Positions 10,873-23,445 of a stretch of 64,000 bases of DNA are shown here, piece after piece. Every line of letters starts with the position of its first letter. Position 1 is the first letter of the stretch. Made by a program: the position numbers and the translations under genes. The notes beneath the pieces are model-generated. The model did not search any database, was not told where the DNA came from, and worked only from the letters and a program-made list of their open reading frames with translations. The stretch lies in contig NC_034012.1 of assembly GCF_000346465.2 (NCBI RefSeq), positions 24,754,271 to 24,818,270 of the forward strand, read 5' to 3'. Origin of the DNA: Prunus persica. Taxonomy: Eukaryota; Streptophyta; Magnoliopsida; Rosales; Rosaceae.

Positions 10873-13800
10873 CTCCCTTCTAAAGTGCTAGCTGATTTCA
10901 CTCCAAGCATATTCCTCAAATAGCTGAACTTGTCTTTGGGAAGTGCCTTGGTGAAGATGTCAGCAATTTGCTCTTCTCCTTTGCAGTAGAGCAGTTCAAT
11001 CAGTCCTTCTTGGATTGCTTCCCTAATAAAATGGAACTTCCTCTTAATGTGCTTGCTCCTCTGATGAAATACAGGATTTTTAGCCATTGCTATTGCTGAA
11101 GTGTTGTCACAGAACACAGTTGTTGCAGCAGTCTGTTCTTCCCCAAAGTCTTCAAGAACAAACCTGAGCCAAATGGCTTGTGATGTAGCTTCTGCTGCAC
11201 TCACATACTCTGCTTCTGTTGTTGAAAGGGCCACACTATGTTGTTTGACTGATGCCCACGAAAATGCACCACTTCCAAATGAAAATGCATATCCGGAAGT
11301 GCTTTTCATATCTTCCTCTGATCCACTCCAGTCACTATCACAATATCCTACTAGAAGTGCAGACTTTCCAGTCACATACTCAATTCCATAATCAATTGTG
11401 CCTTGTATGTACCTTAGAACTCTTTTGGCTGCTCCATAGTGCATCTTAGAAGGAGTGTGCATGAATCTTACAAGCAGGCTAGCTGAAAACATGATATCAG
11501 GTCTGGTTGCAGTTAGATATAGCAAGCGTCCTACAATTTTTCTGTACAAGCTTTCATCTGCTGCTTCACTTCCATCTTCTCTTTGCAATTTATTAGTGGC
11601 AACTAATGGAGTGCTCATTGATTTGCAATCCTTGAGTCCAAACTTATCTAGGAGAGTGAGTGCATACTTCTTTTGATGGATGAAAATGCTCCCTTCAATT
11701 TGTGTTACTCCCATACCAAGAAAATGATGGAGTAAACCCAAGTCAGACATTTCATACTTGCACATCATCTCAGCCTTGAATTCTTTCACCATTTCATCAC
11801 TGCTTCCAGTATATACTATGTCATCTGCATAGATTGATATAATTAATGTTCCCACACCTTCCTTGGTTCTCACATAGAGAGTTGCTTCACTTGGACTTCT
11901 GTGAAAACCACACTTATATAAGTAAGTGTCGATTTCACTGTACCATGCCCTTGGAGCCTGCTTTAGTCCATAGAGAGCTTTTCTTAGTCTGTACATCTTA
12001 TCCTCAGCTCCTTTAATCACAAAGCCTTCCGGTTGATCCACATAGACTTCCTCTTCAAGAACACCATTTAAGAAAGCTGATTTGACATCCAATTGCCATA
12101 ATTTCCAGCCTTTCTGTACAGCTAGTGCAATGAGAGTTCTAATAGTGTCTAACCTTGCTACTGGAGCAAAGGTTTCATTGAAATCAATCCCTGGTTTTTG
12201 TGTGTAACCCTTGGCTACAAGTCTTGCCTTGTGTTTTTGAATGGAGCCATCAAGGTTTAGTTTAGTTTTATATATCCACTTCACTCCCACAATTGGTTTG
12301 CTGCCTGGTCTATCAACCAATTTCCAAGTGGAATTCTTCTCTATCATTGATATCTCTTCAGTCATAGCCTTATTCCAAGCTTCATCTTTGGCTGCTTCAT
12401 GGAAACTCTCTGGTTCAATAATGCTCAGTTTACATTGAGCATAGACCTCACTTAAGTTCTTCCATTTTTGTGGAGTATGATCAAAAGTTTCAGAGATTGA
12501 AACTAATGAATCATGTGTAGCTGATTCTAGAGTGGTTTGCAGATCATTAGCCACTTGTGGTCTCTGAGGAGATTGACTAGACTGAAGTGATTCATTTGAA
12601 TATGAATCAATTTCTGATATTCTTGAACTTTCTTCTTCATGCCATGGAATAGTCACTTGTACTTCTTCATTCAACTCCCAATTCCACATTGCTTTCTCAT
12701 CAAAGATAATGCTCAGTGAACCAAATATTCTCAAGTGCTTGACACCTGGTTTTCTCCCGCTGAACTTCTCGAATGGAGTTGTATTATCCAGAGCACTTGT
12801 TGGACTTCTATTTTGCAGGTATACAGCTGTATTGACAGCTTCTGCCCAAAATTTCAAAGGGATTTTCTTCTCATGCATCATTGTTCTTGCCATTTCCATC
12901 ACAGTACAATTCTTTCTCTCTGCAACTCCATTATGTTGCGGAGAGTAGGCTATAGTTAGTTGCCTTTCTAATCCCATCTCTTCACAAAACTTTGAAAATT
13001 CCAAAGATGTATATTCTCCACCTCTATCACTTCTTAGCTTCTTAATTTGATAACCACTTTGCAGCTCAACCATGTTTTTGAACCTTTTGAATATGTTGAA
13101 TGCTTGAGACTTATGCTGCAAGAAAAACACCCAACACATTCTAGTGTGATCATCAATGAAGGTGAGAAGGTATCTATTCCTTCCAAGAGTGATAGACTGC
13201 ATTGGACCACAGATATCTGAGTGAATCAGTTCTAGTGATTGTGAGGCTCTCCAAGCTATTTCCTTATCAAATGAACTTCTGTGACTCTTGCCTATAGCAC
13301 AACCCGAGCAAATCTTCTCAGATTCTTGTAACTTAGGTAGACCCTGAACCATGTCTTTCTCTTGTAAGAGTCTCAAACTACAGTAGTTTAGATGCCCAAA
13401 TCTTCTGTGCCACAAGCAAGATGGTTCTCCAAATGTTGCTCTATTTGCCACAGGAAGATTGACATATTTGAGATCTAAGGGAAAACATATGTTCTCTTTC
13501 ATTTGAACTCTTGCAATCAGCTCTTGCAATTGCTTATCTTCATAAATGTCAACCTTATTATCACCAAACACCAACCAATGCCCATGCTCTATCATCTGTC
13601 CTACGCTCAACAGATTCTCATCCAAACCAGGTACAATCATGACTTCTCTAATGAATCTAGTAACCCCTTGCACATCTATAGCCAAAGTACCTTTGCCTAT
13701 TGATTGTACTAAATCACCAGTGCCCATCTTAACTTTACAGTTCACATTTCTATCTATATCAATAAGTAAGGACTCATGAGCAGTCATATGATTACTACAA

Positions 13801-14851
13801 GCACTGTCCACATACCAAACATTCATATTTTTTTCAATAGAAGCTGAATGACAAGCATAGAACATAGTAGCAAGTTCTGTTACCTTGCTAGCCAAGTTCA
13901 CAAGTTTCTCAGTCTTATTTGATTGTTCACAGTCTTTAATGAGATGCCCAAAACGATTGCACCCATAGCACTTTGGCTTTCCTTTAAACCAGCATTCTCC
14001 ATAGTGAAGCTTATCACAGTGCTTGCATTTCCCTTTTGCTTGATCTGATTTTTCCCCTGGTTCATGCTTTCCTCCTTGGTTGCCACTATTTTGAGGTTTT
14101 GAATCCCATTTCTTACCCTTCGATTTCCAGCTCTTCTTTGATTTATTATTACCAAAACCAGGATTGGACTGAGATCCCTTTTGATTTATGCTCATGCTGC
14201 TGAAGGCTTTCTTAGTGGTGTTCTCAGCATGCCTATCAAGGTGCTGAGCAAAACCCCTCAATGCAGCAATCACCTCTTGCACCTCAATCATTTCAATATC
14301 CTTAGTTTGTTCAATTACATAACAGACAGGATCAAACTCCTTAGTCAGGCTTATAAGTAGTTTTTGAACTAACCTTCCTTTGGATAGGTCTTCCCCATAT
14401 CCCTTCATCTAATTCACAAGCTCAAGTAGGCGAGTGAGGTATCCAGACAAGGTCTCATCATCCCTCATCCTTGTGTACTCAAAATCACGACGCAAACCCT
14501 GCAATTTGATGGATCTGACCTGCTTATCACCATGAAATTCCTGATGTAAAATATCCCATGCACCCTTTGAGGTTTCTTCATTCGAAATCCTAGGGAAATG
14601 TCTTCTGAGACAGCCCCTTGGATAATCCCAAGTGTCTTAGCATCCTTCATTAACAGAGCTTCCTTCTCAGAATCCGATGACCCAGCATCATCCACCTTCT
14701 TCCCCTTTGAATCTGGAATTTGAAGCCCATTTTCAACTAAATCCCAGATTCCATGAGATTTGAAAATCGTTCTCATTCGAATCTTCCAAAACTCATAGTT
14801 GTCCCCATTGAATATTGGAGCTCTGAGATCACTCCCACCTGACCCAGCCAT
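10860..14851 (-). pseudogene. Copia-2 Gag-Pol polyprotein, inactivated
   Basis: The ATG at 14851 opens a gag reading MAGSGGSDLRAPIF with the FWKIRM-type UBN2 region. A frameshift near 14598 and a TAG at about 14411 (glutamine expected) break gag. The rest is one long frame from 14408: zinc knuckle [14 protein letters not shown], protease region [11 protein letters not shown] (the S-A-C variant of the active site), pre-integrase [11 protein letters not shown], integrase with [17 protein letters not shown] and NGVAERKN, reverse transcriptase with SIYADDIVY, and RNase H ending near 10900. Between integrase and the connection region about 50 residues are absent in frame (HLRIFGS runs straight into IIFDEKA). 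Confidence 0.9.
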
Positions 14852-14950
14852 CTGAGACAAAATCAATGAACTGAGTCGGAAATTTCTCGTTGGATTTCCA
14901 AGCTCAGCCCACACACAGCTTCAACGCCCACTATCCAGATCCAACCTTCA

Positions 14951-14962
14951 CTGCTGATACCA
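14951..14962 (-). other. Copia-2 primer-binding site
   Basis: On the minus strand TGGTATCAGCAG directly follows the 5' LTR, complementary to the 3' end of initiator methionine tRNA as in most plant Copia elements. Confidence 0.85.
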
Positions 14963-15343
14963 TGTTGAGATTTGGATTGTCAAGGGAGCTAGAGAGCAAA
15001 AGACTGAGAGAGGGAGAGAGAGCTTGAGTAAGAAGGAATCAATATGGTTATGACCACTACTCCTCTGCTTATCCGTTGCAGCAGAGCAGACTATATTCAT
15101 ACCCAAAATGTGTTCTTACATCAGCAAATACAATCTAACCGTTGTGAAGGATAAACCAATGTGAATATGACACATGGCTTTACAAAGCTTTACAACCGCT
15201 GAAATAAGAGAGACAATCCTAAGCCTTACACTTGGCATATGAGCTCAAGGTGCTCAACTCACAGATGACTTAAATGGACTGAATATAAACTGACTAAGTA
15301 CTTACTAACTAATCAGAAATTAGCTAGGCAGTTTACATTTTAA
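14963..15343 (-). repeat. Copia-2 LTR (5' LTR of the minus-strand element)
   Basis: Near-identical partner of 10492-10872. Its outer end reads TTTTAAC followed by CCCCCC instead of the expected terminal A and GTTAC duplication. Confidence 0.92.
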
Positions 15344-15889
15344 CCCCCCTCAATACCCTGAAGCACAAGTGAGATGATTAATTTTTCTTTTCTGGAGAAC
15401 AGGAAAGTGTTCACAAGATAGTACTTTCCAATATAAACAGTTGTAGAACACTCAGATAAGACAACTGCATAAGTAACTGCTACAGATCAAGGCAATTCCC
15501 CAATAAATACAAGAACACATTTTACATATATAGACAAATAAGAAAGTTGGAATCTTTTAGGAAGGGAAATGCAGCCTTACAAATGCTTTAAATTGGACAG
15601 TTGACCCCAGGTATTGGGTATAGGACCTCTGAAATTATTGTTTGCAAGATTTAGATTCTGTAGATGTGTCATGTTGGCAAGATAAATGGGTAACAGGCCC
15701 GTTAGACTATTATCCTGGAAGTCCCTGCATAAATAAAGTTATTTTATCAAAATTCATGACTGGATGCAAAAAAATATATTCTTCAGAATTAAACAAACAA
15801 GAACTACAATTGAAGGCATTGGTATTATATTCCACTTTTTTCTATGACTCAGTTGACAGTATGTAAAGTTACAATGATAAAGGGAAAAT

Positions 15890-15921
15890 TTAAATTCTCC
15901 CTCTCTCTCTCTCTCTCTCTC
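15890..15921. repeat. (CT)n microsatellite
   Basis: CTCTCT run inside an intron of the LRR kinase gene. Confidence 0.9.
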
Positions 15922-16439
15922 GGTAGGTACCAGAGCATAAACTAGGATCCAAATCAGGTTTCAGCCAATGGAAATAGTTATGTTACATTTTCTGACACCA
16001 TCAGCCCCAGAATACTAATGCATCAAGAAGTTGACTTACAGGCTAGCCAAAAATTTCAGTTTAGTAATCGAAGGAGAAAGCGTTCCAGAAAATCCATTTG
16101 ATGCCAGGCTCCTGCAAAGTAGTACATTCACAAACTAAATGTACTGCAATGATAAATGATTTTCAAAGATGGCGATATTAATAAAATATATATTTTTCAT
16201 GATCATAAAATTTAGTTTAACTTACAGGGATATGACATTTTCATTTCTACAAGTGACATGAGACCGGCTAAAACAGGGGCTAACGAGATTATTATTCCAA
16301 TCTGTTATTCGGCCACTGGAATCATTCAGTGCCCTAAGCAAATCGATCAATGCTTCACCTGCACATTATCGTAAGTGAAGAACGAAATTGTATGTAGAAC
16401 CATAGATGGCTGGTGAAAAGAACTTTTGTTTATATTACA

Positions 16440-18163
16440 ATTCTGATAAATGAAAAATGAAAAATTCTTGGACTTAGGTAAGGTAGAACACAGAAACCAT
16501 GTGAGCAAGGCAGTAGATAAGGTAGAACACAGAAATCCTGTGAGCACGACAGTAGATAAGGCAGAAGCAAAGACAAAGGGCAAGGCCACAGCAACAACAA
16601 CGACAATGACCACATCAACGGAAAGCAAAGCAAGCAAAGACAACATCAACGGCGGCAACATCGACCACAACAGAAACACACCAGCAAAGACATGAGCAAC
16701 AATACTGGCACCATAACATGCATGAGCAACAATACTGGTACCGAACAACAGCAATACAAGGCACTGGCACCAGCAAGAGTATTAAGGCAGGGACATAACA
16801 GACATCATCGACGATGTATGAGAGTCGAGATTTGGAGAAAGCAACACCGAAAAATAAAGTTGCATCTATTTCTCCATCAAATCTGACACTGGTAAAGGGT
16901 CGAGATTTGGAAGAAGATAAATTGAAATAATAGTAAAGAGACTCAAACATGCCAGTCTCGTGGTAGAAACAAATGCAAGAGGGGAAAGTGGTAGCATACG
17001 GCTGTCCCATGTAGAAAAAACTTTATAAAAAGAGAATAGTAAGGGAGGAAACCCAACAAATCATGAACAGAGACAAAGACAAAGATAAGGTGCTCAAACA
17101 GGAATTAGAGCAAAGGGCACCGAAAAAAGGAAACCTTTCATGTGTGGAATAGGAATAGATAGAGTGCCCATCAAAGGGAAGCAATATTATATAAGGGAGT
17201 TGTGAAAGCGAGAGATAATGCAGTGAGAAAACAACAAAATGGAAAAGGTTGGTAAAAGAAAGATGAGAAATAGAGAGGACCTGAAAAGAGTTTGGTTGCA
17301 TAGCAGGGGAAACCACATCCATAGATCAAAGAGGAAGAAACTAAAGATATTTAAAAAGTAAAGCATGGGAAATTGCATGTGACAATTTTTAAAAAAAAAC
17401 TAGTGGAAGAAAGTGAGGTGCTAGAACCGAAAAAAGGATAGAATAATGCTGTGATTGAAGGAAAATAATGACAAAGGAAGGTATCTGTGAGGAAATAGAT
17501 AGACAGAGAAAGGGATGAATATTGGAAAGAGGCCAAAGGTAGAAAGAAATAAGCATAAGGGTAAAAAGGAAGGAGATAGAAAAATAAATAATAAATACCC
17601 AACGGGAAAGGCTAGAGTGACAAAGCTGGAGAGATGGCGTGGGGAAAGAACACAACAAACACCAGCCATTGGGCATAGACAAACAAAAGAGATAAACATA
17701 AATAAAAGAGAGCTAAATAGAGCAAAGAGAGAAACAAAGAAAGGGTGCTCAAAACTGAGAAGCGGAAAGGCAACTCAAGAGAACAGCCGAAGAAGACAGA
17801 GATCGGCAGAACAGTCAAAGGAAAGGCTCGGTGAGTGGTGACAAGGCTCGCGGAGGAAAGCAACGGCACGGTAAGCGGTGACAAGGCTCACGGAGTAAAA
17901 AGACCTGTTATGAAGTTTCAAAGATAAAGAAGCTGGGACATCAAGAAAGACCATCTGGCATACAAAGATTAAAAATAAAAAAATTTGGAACAATAGCAAA
18001 AAAGCATGTGAAGGCTAGGTGTGGTGAAAACACATATGAGAGGATTGATCAAAAGAAGATGACTATACAAGATGAAGACCCATGATGGGTTAGGAATGAG
18101 GAGTGCCAACGACTCTCAATTTGACAGAGGTTATCACATGTTAGAAACTAGGCTCTGATACCA
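16440..18163 (-). mobile_element. Purine-rich internal region of a non-autonomous LTR element
   Basis: For about 1.6 kb the plus strand is strongly biased to A and G with very few T, with short repeats (AAGGTAGAACACAGAAA twice near 16480-16540; ACAAGGCTCRCGGAG near 17840-17895). No coding frame with recognisable domains exists; the open frames on the minus strand are low-complexity F/L/S translations of the pyrimidine strand. On the minus strand it directly follows a primer-binding site and an LTR, so I read it as the internal part of a LARD-like non-autonomous Copia relative. No second LTR was found near 16400. Confidence 0.5.
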
Positions 18164-18407
18164 TGTCAAACAAAGTAGGGTAAATATTCAATTATGCTCA
18201 GATATGCTCATATTGTTATTCTTCTCCAATATGGAGGTATTTATACAAGTACAAAGCTGTGTTAACCCTAAATAAAATAGGAAATATATCTAAATTACAA
18301 TAGGAAGTAAATCTCTATTACAATATGACTAAATAATAATTGGTAAGTAACCAAAATTCTAATAAAATAAGGAACCAAAATCCTAACTAAATAAGGACTT
18401 GCCAACA
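18164..18407 (-). repeat. LTR of a Copia-like element inserted in the CHX 3' end
   Basis: In minus sense it runs from TGTTGGCAAGTCC to TTTGACA (244 bp) and is followed by TGGTATCAGAGCC at 18163-18151, a Met-tRNA primer-binding site. A TATA-like TATAAATA occurs within it. The CHX frame runs into this LTR and terminates in it, so the last residues of that open frame are LTR-derived. Confidence 0.82.
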
Positions 18408-19491
18408 GCACGACCTTGATGCACTATGAGAATCGAGGCGCTGGCCACAATGTTGGACGATGCCAATGCATCTCCCAAGGGTCCGAGCTCCAGGCAGTCA
18501 CCCCACTCGGATAGCCCGAACGTGAGTGGTGAGGAACCTGTTTGCCCTCTGCCCACGATATAAAGATCATAGTCATTTCCCATGGCGCTTATCAATTTGA
18601 GAGTTTCTTCTCCATTGTTCAACACCTCGTGAATTAATTTTATGGAAGGTTGGTCCCTAGTATTGAGCACAAAGCTCTCTATATATTGGTCGTCTAGTTG
18701 TTTCTCCTTCTCATTTTCCTCTATCACCTCTAAAATATTCTTCTTTTCGTCCTCATCATGATCGTGATCATTATTATTAGGATTGTTGGGAGGGAGATCT
18801 GAATGAACTGCCGCATCTTTACTGACGATGAAACGAACCACGGTTAAGCTGATATTAGGTTTAGGGTTAGGATTGCTGGCTATCCTCCATGCATATGCCA
18901 ATGCCTCGCGGTCATCTGACCCACTAATGAAGAGCATGGCACAGCGGCAGCAGCCATGGCCATCTTCATTTTTAATGTTAGATGAATCGGTGAGTCCACG
19001 ATCCACGAAGATGGCCACCGAACAAGAAGCGTTCTCTAGAAGGTTCTTGTTAATGCCTCTAAAAGAGGGGTTTCCGTTGTCCATTCCCCCGTCAATGGTG
19101 GATTGCTTGTGGAAAGGAATGATTATGAGGTCTGCACTCTTGTCGTCCGCAAGGTTGCAAATGTCCTCATGCATGGAGGCGTGAGAGGACACAACAGTTA
19201 GTGCCTCCACGAACAAGCTGCTTTCTTCACTTTCGGTCTCAAGTTTTTCAAAGGCGGCGACAATTTGGTCAGAAGGCGAAGAGTGCTTTTGATTTTTGGC
19301 TGTAATTTTACTTGTCTTACGAATATTGCTGCATGTGTCGTGGACTATGAGCATGGCAGAAGCATGGCCACTGAGCTCCACCAAATGGACCGCAAAGACG
19401 AACATCGGGGATTGTTTGGTGGGATTGGAAATCTCCAACAGATTGATGACGCTTGAAACATTGCTTGTTGAATGGAAGCAAGTAAGGATTC
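18383..19491 (-). pseudogene. CHX cation/H+ antiporter, C-terminal cytosolic domain
   Basis: Plant CHX proteins (CPA2 family) are endomembrane or plasma-membrane K+/H+ antiporters with about 12 membrane helices and a long cytosolic tail. This piece is that tail. Recognisable family segments are RILTCFHSTSNVSSVINLLE, NPTKQSPMFVFAVHLVEL, SMHEDICNLADDKSADLIII, PFHKQSTIDG and NQNLLENAPCSV-like NKNLLENASCSV, then FISGSDDREALAYAWR and YDLYIVGRG. The frame is open without an ATG right up to the gypsy LTR border at 19491, and its upstream continuation is at 36917-37078. The 3' end is cut by a Copia-type LTR at 18407. Not a functional gene as it stands. Confidence 0.92.
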
Positions 19492-19570
19492 TGTTTATAC
19501 CGAAATAAACGGCCTATGACCACCGAACACGTGGACAGGATCGATACTGATCACAGAACCCCTTCGGCAT
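19492..19570 (+). repeat. Gypsy 5' LTR, left piece
   Basis: 79 bp identical by eye to 36446-36524 of the 3' LTR. Interrupted after GGCAT by the element at 19571. Confidence 0.93.
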
Positions 19571-19776
19571 TGTTGAAGGAAAATGTGATCCTCCTAATAT
19601 AATTTCACCACCACGAATTAAATAACGGGGTTTTATTATTTTACGTTCGACCCATTCGAGACGCAAGTCTCTTAATTACAATCCCTTGCTTCAAGGGAAC
19701 ACCCTTTGATTCCATCATAAAGAAACAGAACGTGTGTGTTTGATTTTGCAACTGCTCCCAAGTCCAACCTCAGGAT

Positions 19777-20338
19777 GCCTACGTATCCCTTGCGGGAATC
19801 AAGCCACTCGTAGTTCAAAGAATCGCAATGAATAAATGACTCATTGCGAGGGAAATTTGATTTGAATTGTATTGAGAAGTGTTTGAGTGAATTTAGCTGA
19901 ATAAACCAGGGATTCGATATGGAATTGCATTTGGGATGGTTGTATCTAGATTGAATCTCTAGATTGCCTACGTACCCTTTCAAAGGGATCAAACCAACGT
20001 AGTTCGGAATTTGGAAATTAACGGGTAAGTGTGGCCCACTAATTGAGAATTTCTGTTTGAGAGACTTGGATTTAATCTCATTAGAGTTTTCATGGGTAGA
20101 TGACCCATGGAAAATTGGATGGTTTTGTACCACTTTCGTTGTTGTCAATGTCCAAGAAAAATAATGAGTAATTTTAATTATCCCATTAATTTTTCCTAAA
20201 CATTGACAATTGCGTTTGGGAAAGTGTTTTGGCAAAATTTGGTTAAGATAAACCAGATATTTAAATTTGATTGCGGTTGCGTCTATTGGGATGTTAGACT
20301 GCCTACGTACCCTTGACGGGATCAAACCGACGTAGTTC
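19777..20338. repeat. Three copies of a structured CCTACGTA...ACGTAGTTC motif
   Basis: Copies at 19777-19816, 19966-20005 and 20301-20338 share GCCTACGTA, a CCC/GGG inner stem, ATCAA and CGTAGTTC. The outer CTACGT pairs with ACGTAG and the inner CCCT/AGGG pairs vary together. A fourth copy lies in another element at 31175-31215. Confidence 0.75.
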
Positions 20339-23099
20339 CAAATTTTGGAAGTTAATGGGTAACTGTGGCCCACTAATTGAGAATTTGTGTCTTTGGGACA
20401 ATTTGGAGATTTTCATAGGTAGATGACCTATGGGAAAAATTGGAAATTAATGGGTAAGTGTGGCCCACTAATTAAGAATTTGTGTTTGAAATATTTGAAT
20501 TTAATCTCATTTGGAATTTGCATGGGTAGATGACCCATGGGGAAAATTGGATGGTTTTATACCATTTTTCTTTTTGTCAATGTCCAAGAAAAATAATGAG
20601 CAATTTTGATGAACCCACTAATTCTCTACAATTGACATTTGCATTTGTATCCATGCATGATTTGGAGGATTTGAGATTAATGGGCTTTTGTGGTTGACAA
20701 GCCTGTTAATCCATATTGATGCTCCTTTGGTATCTTTTGGGAGTGAGCTCAATGCTCGTAGCACGACCAATCATTTATTTGGAATGGAGTCATCGACACA
20801 GTATGATTGAGTCGCTTGGCACTCCTTTCTGAATAGCTTCTTTGCCACAGTGATTGATTCCCATATTTCTTGTTGAGATTTTGTGGGCATGTTTGGTAGC
20901 CATCTTGCATTTGAGAATTGAGGTAGATAGACCCGAATGCCGTAAGCATTTTATTGAGCCTTCTTGACCGTCAATTGATTTAGTTATCGTGAACCCTTGC
21001 TGACACTTTTGTGCACTTGCTTGCATAGCTTGGTACTGCAAGTAGTGAACTCACATCTTCGTCCCTTGGAATATAAAGGAGCACAAGTGCCTGGACACTT
21101 TGTTTTCATTTGTTGCAGTAACCAAAAGTAATGTGAGGGACTTTAAAAGGCCTTGGTTTCAAACCTTCACTTTGTCTTCTATCTGCGTGAAGCTCAATGC
21201 TTGTTTTATATTGTAAAGCATATTGCTGAGCTTAGTGGACATTTACAAAGAATGGGCCCTCTCAAACAATCACGCCTCTGACTATTTTTCTATCGTCTTT
21301 GACTTCTTGACGTCGGTACAAGCCAGCTACTCTTGTGGCTTGATTTTCCCTTCCGTTTGTCATTGGCATGGGGCCTTTTGCTTCTTCATGAAGCAAAAGA
21401 AAAGTATTGTATCTCCTTGATTTATCTTATTTTTTTCATAGTTCTGCTCCTTCCTATTTAGAAGCTTGGTAACTTGAACTGTGGGGGATGAACTTAGAGA
21501 AATCTGCACTTCCTTTGGATTGGTTCGCATGAGTCTGGACTCAAACTTTGTGTGTTCAGATTTGATGCAGCTGGCAGCTTTGGGTTTGTTAGCTTTTGTC
21601 AAACTTGCCAATTCTTTCTTCTCTGGTCTCTTGCATACGACTTATTGGAGGAGATAAGAATTTGGCAAAACACATCTTGCATCAAACCCTTTTTTTTATG
21701 TTTCTCCTTGTTGCAATCAAAGAGAACCCAATATCAAATTTTCTTTGGTAGCCAACCAGCCATCTTGAATTGGTCTTGAGAAACGTGTTGTACAGCGCCA
21801 GCCCCACAGCAACACCATTTTTTTTTTATCATAAGCTTCATGCAATAGAATTTGGACTCATAATTCAAATTCCTTGTTTTGCTGCATGTAGAGTTGCAGC
21901 CCATCCCTTTTTCATAATCTTGGATTCACTTTGGATATGCAAGTCCGTGAAGTCCAAGACTTCTTTTTTTCTTACTCTGCTGCAAGTCAAAGAGGAAGAA
22001 GTCCTCTTCCTTTTGAATTCACAAGTGGTGGGTTCACCAACACATTTACTCTTCATTTCGTTTTGCTTATGTAGTGTCATAGCCCCAGCAATTGACTTCA
22101 TGTGAATTTGATTCTGACCTGAAGAAGAGCAAAGCTTTCTTCATTGTTCTGAATTTTGATTGAAGGCTTTGCTTTTGATTCAAAGCCAAAAGTCATCACG
22201 TGGAGGGTTCACCTCCACAAGCTTTTATTCTTTTTTTTCTTCTGTTTACATTCAGCAAAACATAGTAAACCAAAGGCCTTGCTTTGCTCCAGCTGGATCC
22301 CTCACGTATTGGTGCCATTAACAGGTGTCTTTCAATTTGATTAAGACACCCAAAGGATAGAAATCCTTCTCGAAGTGAAGTGTGGATTAAACTCCTTATT
22401 GATTTGGAACTGGTGGATCATCCAGTGAAGTAAACTTCTTGTCCACATAGGATTGGGTTGTCTTCCTTATAAAAAAGAAAACATGTGTGCACCAGCAAAC
22501 AGCCACAAAACGAAAGTCTTAACATTATTCTTCGTTTGCTTCTCCAGACCAGCACATAGCTTTGCTCAAGCCACCTGTTGCACCATCAAACGAAAGCGGA
22601 TTTCACGTGGTAACCCACATGCCATTCCTTAGTTCTTCTCTTTTATTTTATTTATTGATTGAACTAACTAGGACTTTTGTCTGCATGGACAGCAATAGCA
22701 GTAGCAATAGAAGACCCTCCAATTAATTGGATGCTTCTGGGCTGACTTGGAACCAAAAGAGACAAACTCTCTTATTGTCCTTTGTGTGCTGTAACTTTCC
22801 CAAGGTCAATAACTCAAGAAATCCTCTTGCCTTTCACGTGGTAATCCCCCCCCTTGAACTCCTCTTTTCCTTTGATTTTTTTTTTGTCTGTTTCCATGCT
22901 TCTGACCTCTTGTCTTCTCCTTTGTATGTAGAGACTGTGCTGCCAGCTTGAAGGCTTTGGAGTTTGGTGGAGGAAACCACCTGTCATTTTGCTTCAGAAA
23001 CCCAAGAGAGAACTTGTGGTACATGCCTTGCCAGCTCCTTTTTTTTTTGTGTTTGCTGTTGTTGTACCATTGTCCATGTCCTTTTCTTTTTCCCAGTCA

Positions 23100-23445
23100 T
23101 AATAAACCAAAGAAATATTCAAGAGAGGGAGGAGGGGCTGTGCGATACAGCCCCCCTTTTTTTTCATTACCTTCTTTTTTTTTTTACTACGTTGCCCCTT
23201 ATTTTGTCTCTTTGCAAACAAAACACAAGAACAAAGTCAGCCACCATTTTTTACTCCATTATTTCTTCTTCCTTACTCCTTTTTTTCCAATCAAAGCAGA
23301 CCAACAAAGGGAGGGAGGGTTGTGCGTCACAGCCCCCTTTTATTGTTTTTTTCAACTCCTCTTTGTTTTGTTTCTTTGCAACAAAACACAAGAAGCAAAC
23401 CCACCATTTTTCTTTTGCTCCATTATCTCTTCCTCCGCTGGCTCT
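23100..23445. repeat. Tandem duplication in the solo-LTR-like element
   Basis: A unit of about 185 bp with GGGAGG, CACAGCCCCC, TTTGCAA, AAAACACAAGAA and CACCATTTTT occurs at about 23120-23270 and again at about 23310-23430. Confidence 0.7.

Larger units (their letters stand above)
10492..15343 (-). mobile_element. Copia-2: full-length Ty1/copia retrotransposon in an LRR exon
   Basis: Direct LTRs at 10492-10872 and 14963-15343 flank an internal region read on the minus strand. A primer-binding site complementary to initiator-Met tRNA (TGGTATCAGCAG on the minus strand) adjoins the right LTR, and a purine tract (GAAGGGAG) adjoins the left. By eye the LTRs differ at six substitutions and one 2-bp indel, suggesting a fairly recent insertion. 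The left flank has GTTAC; the matching copy on the right is replaced by a C run, so one duplication copy is damaged. Confidence 0.93.
10237..16358 (-). pseudogene. LRR receptor-like kinase, extracellular exons only, split by Copia-2
   Basis: Minus-strand exons with GT-AG borders resemble the ectodomain of the SERK-related family that includes Arabidopsis At5g63710. They are 16358-16226 (ALIDLLRALNDSSGRITDW, the N-terminal LRR cap), 16111-16040 (72 bp, one LRR), 15724-15581 (144 bp, two LRRs), 10491-10431 (most of a 72-bp LRR exon, NHISGHIPDSLSNIS) and 10302-10237 (DLSSNELTGRVPMQF). The missing first 11 bases of the fourth exon can be read just beyond the far Copia LTR (near 15344-15357). Signal peptide, membrane segment and kinase are not in the window; the last two would lie left of CACTA-1. 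The gene is broken by Copia-2 in an exon. Confidence 0.8.

Noticed and set aside
16347..17999. Many minus-strand open frames with hydrophobic residues
   Set aside because: Produced by the pyrimidine-rich strand; low complexity and overlapping in all frames.
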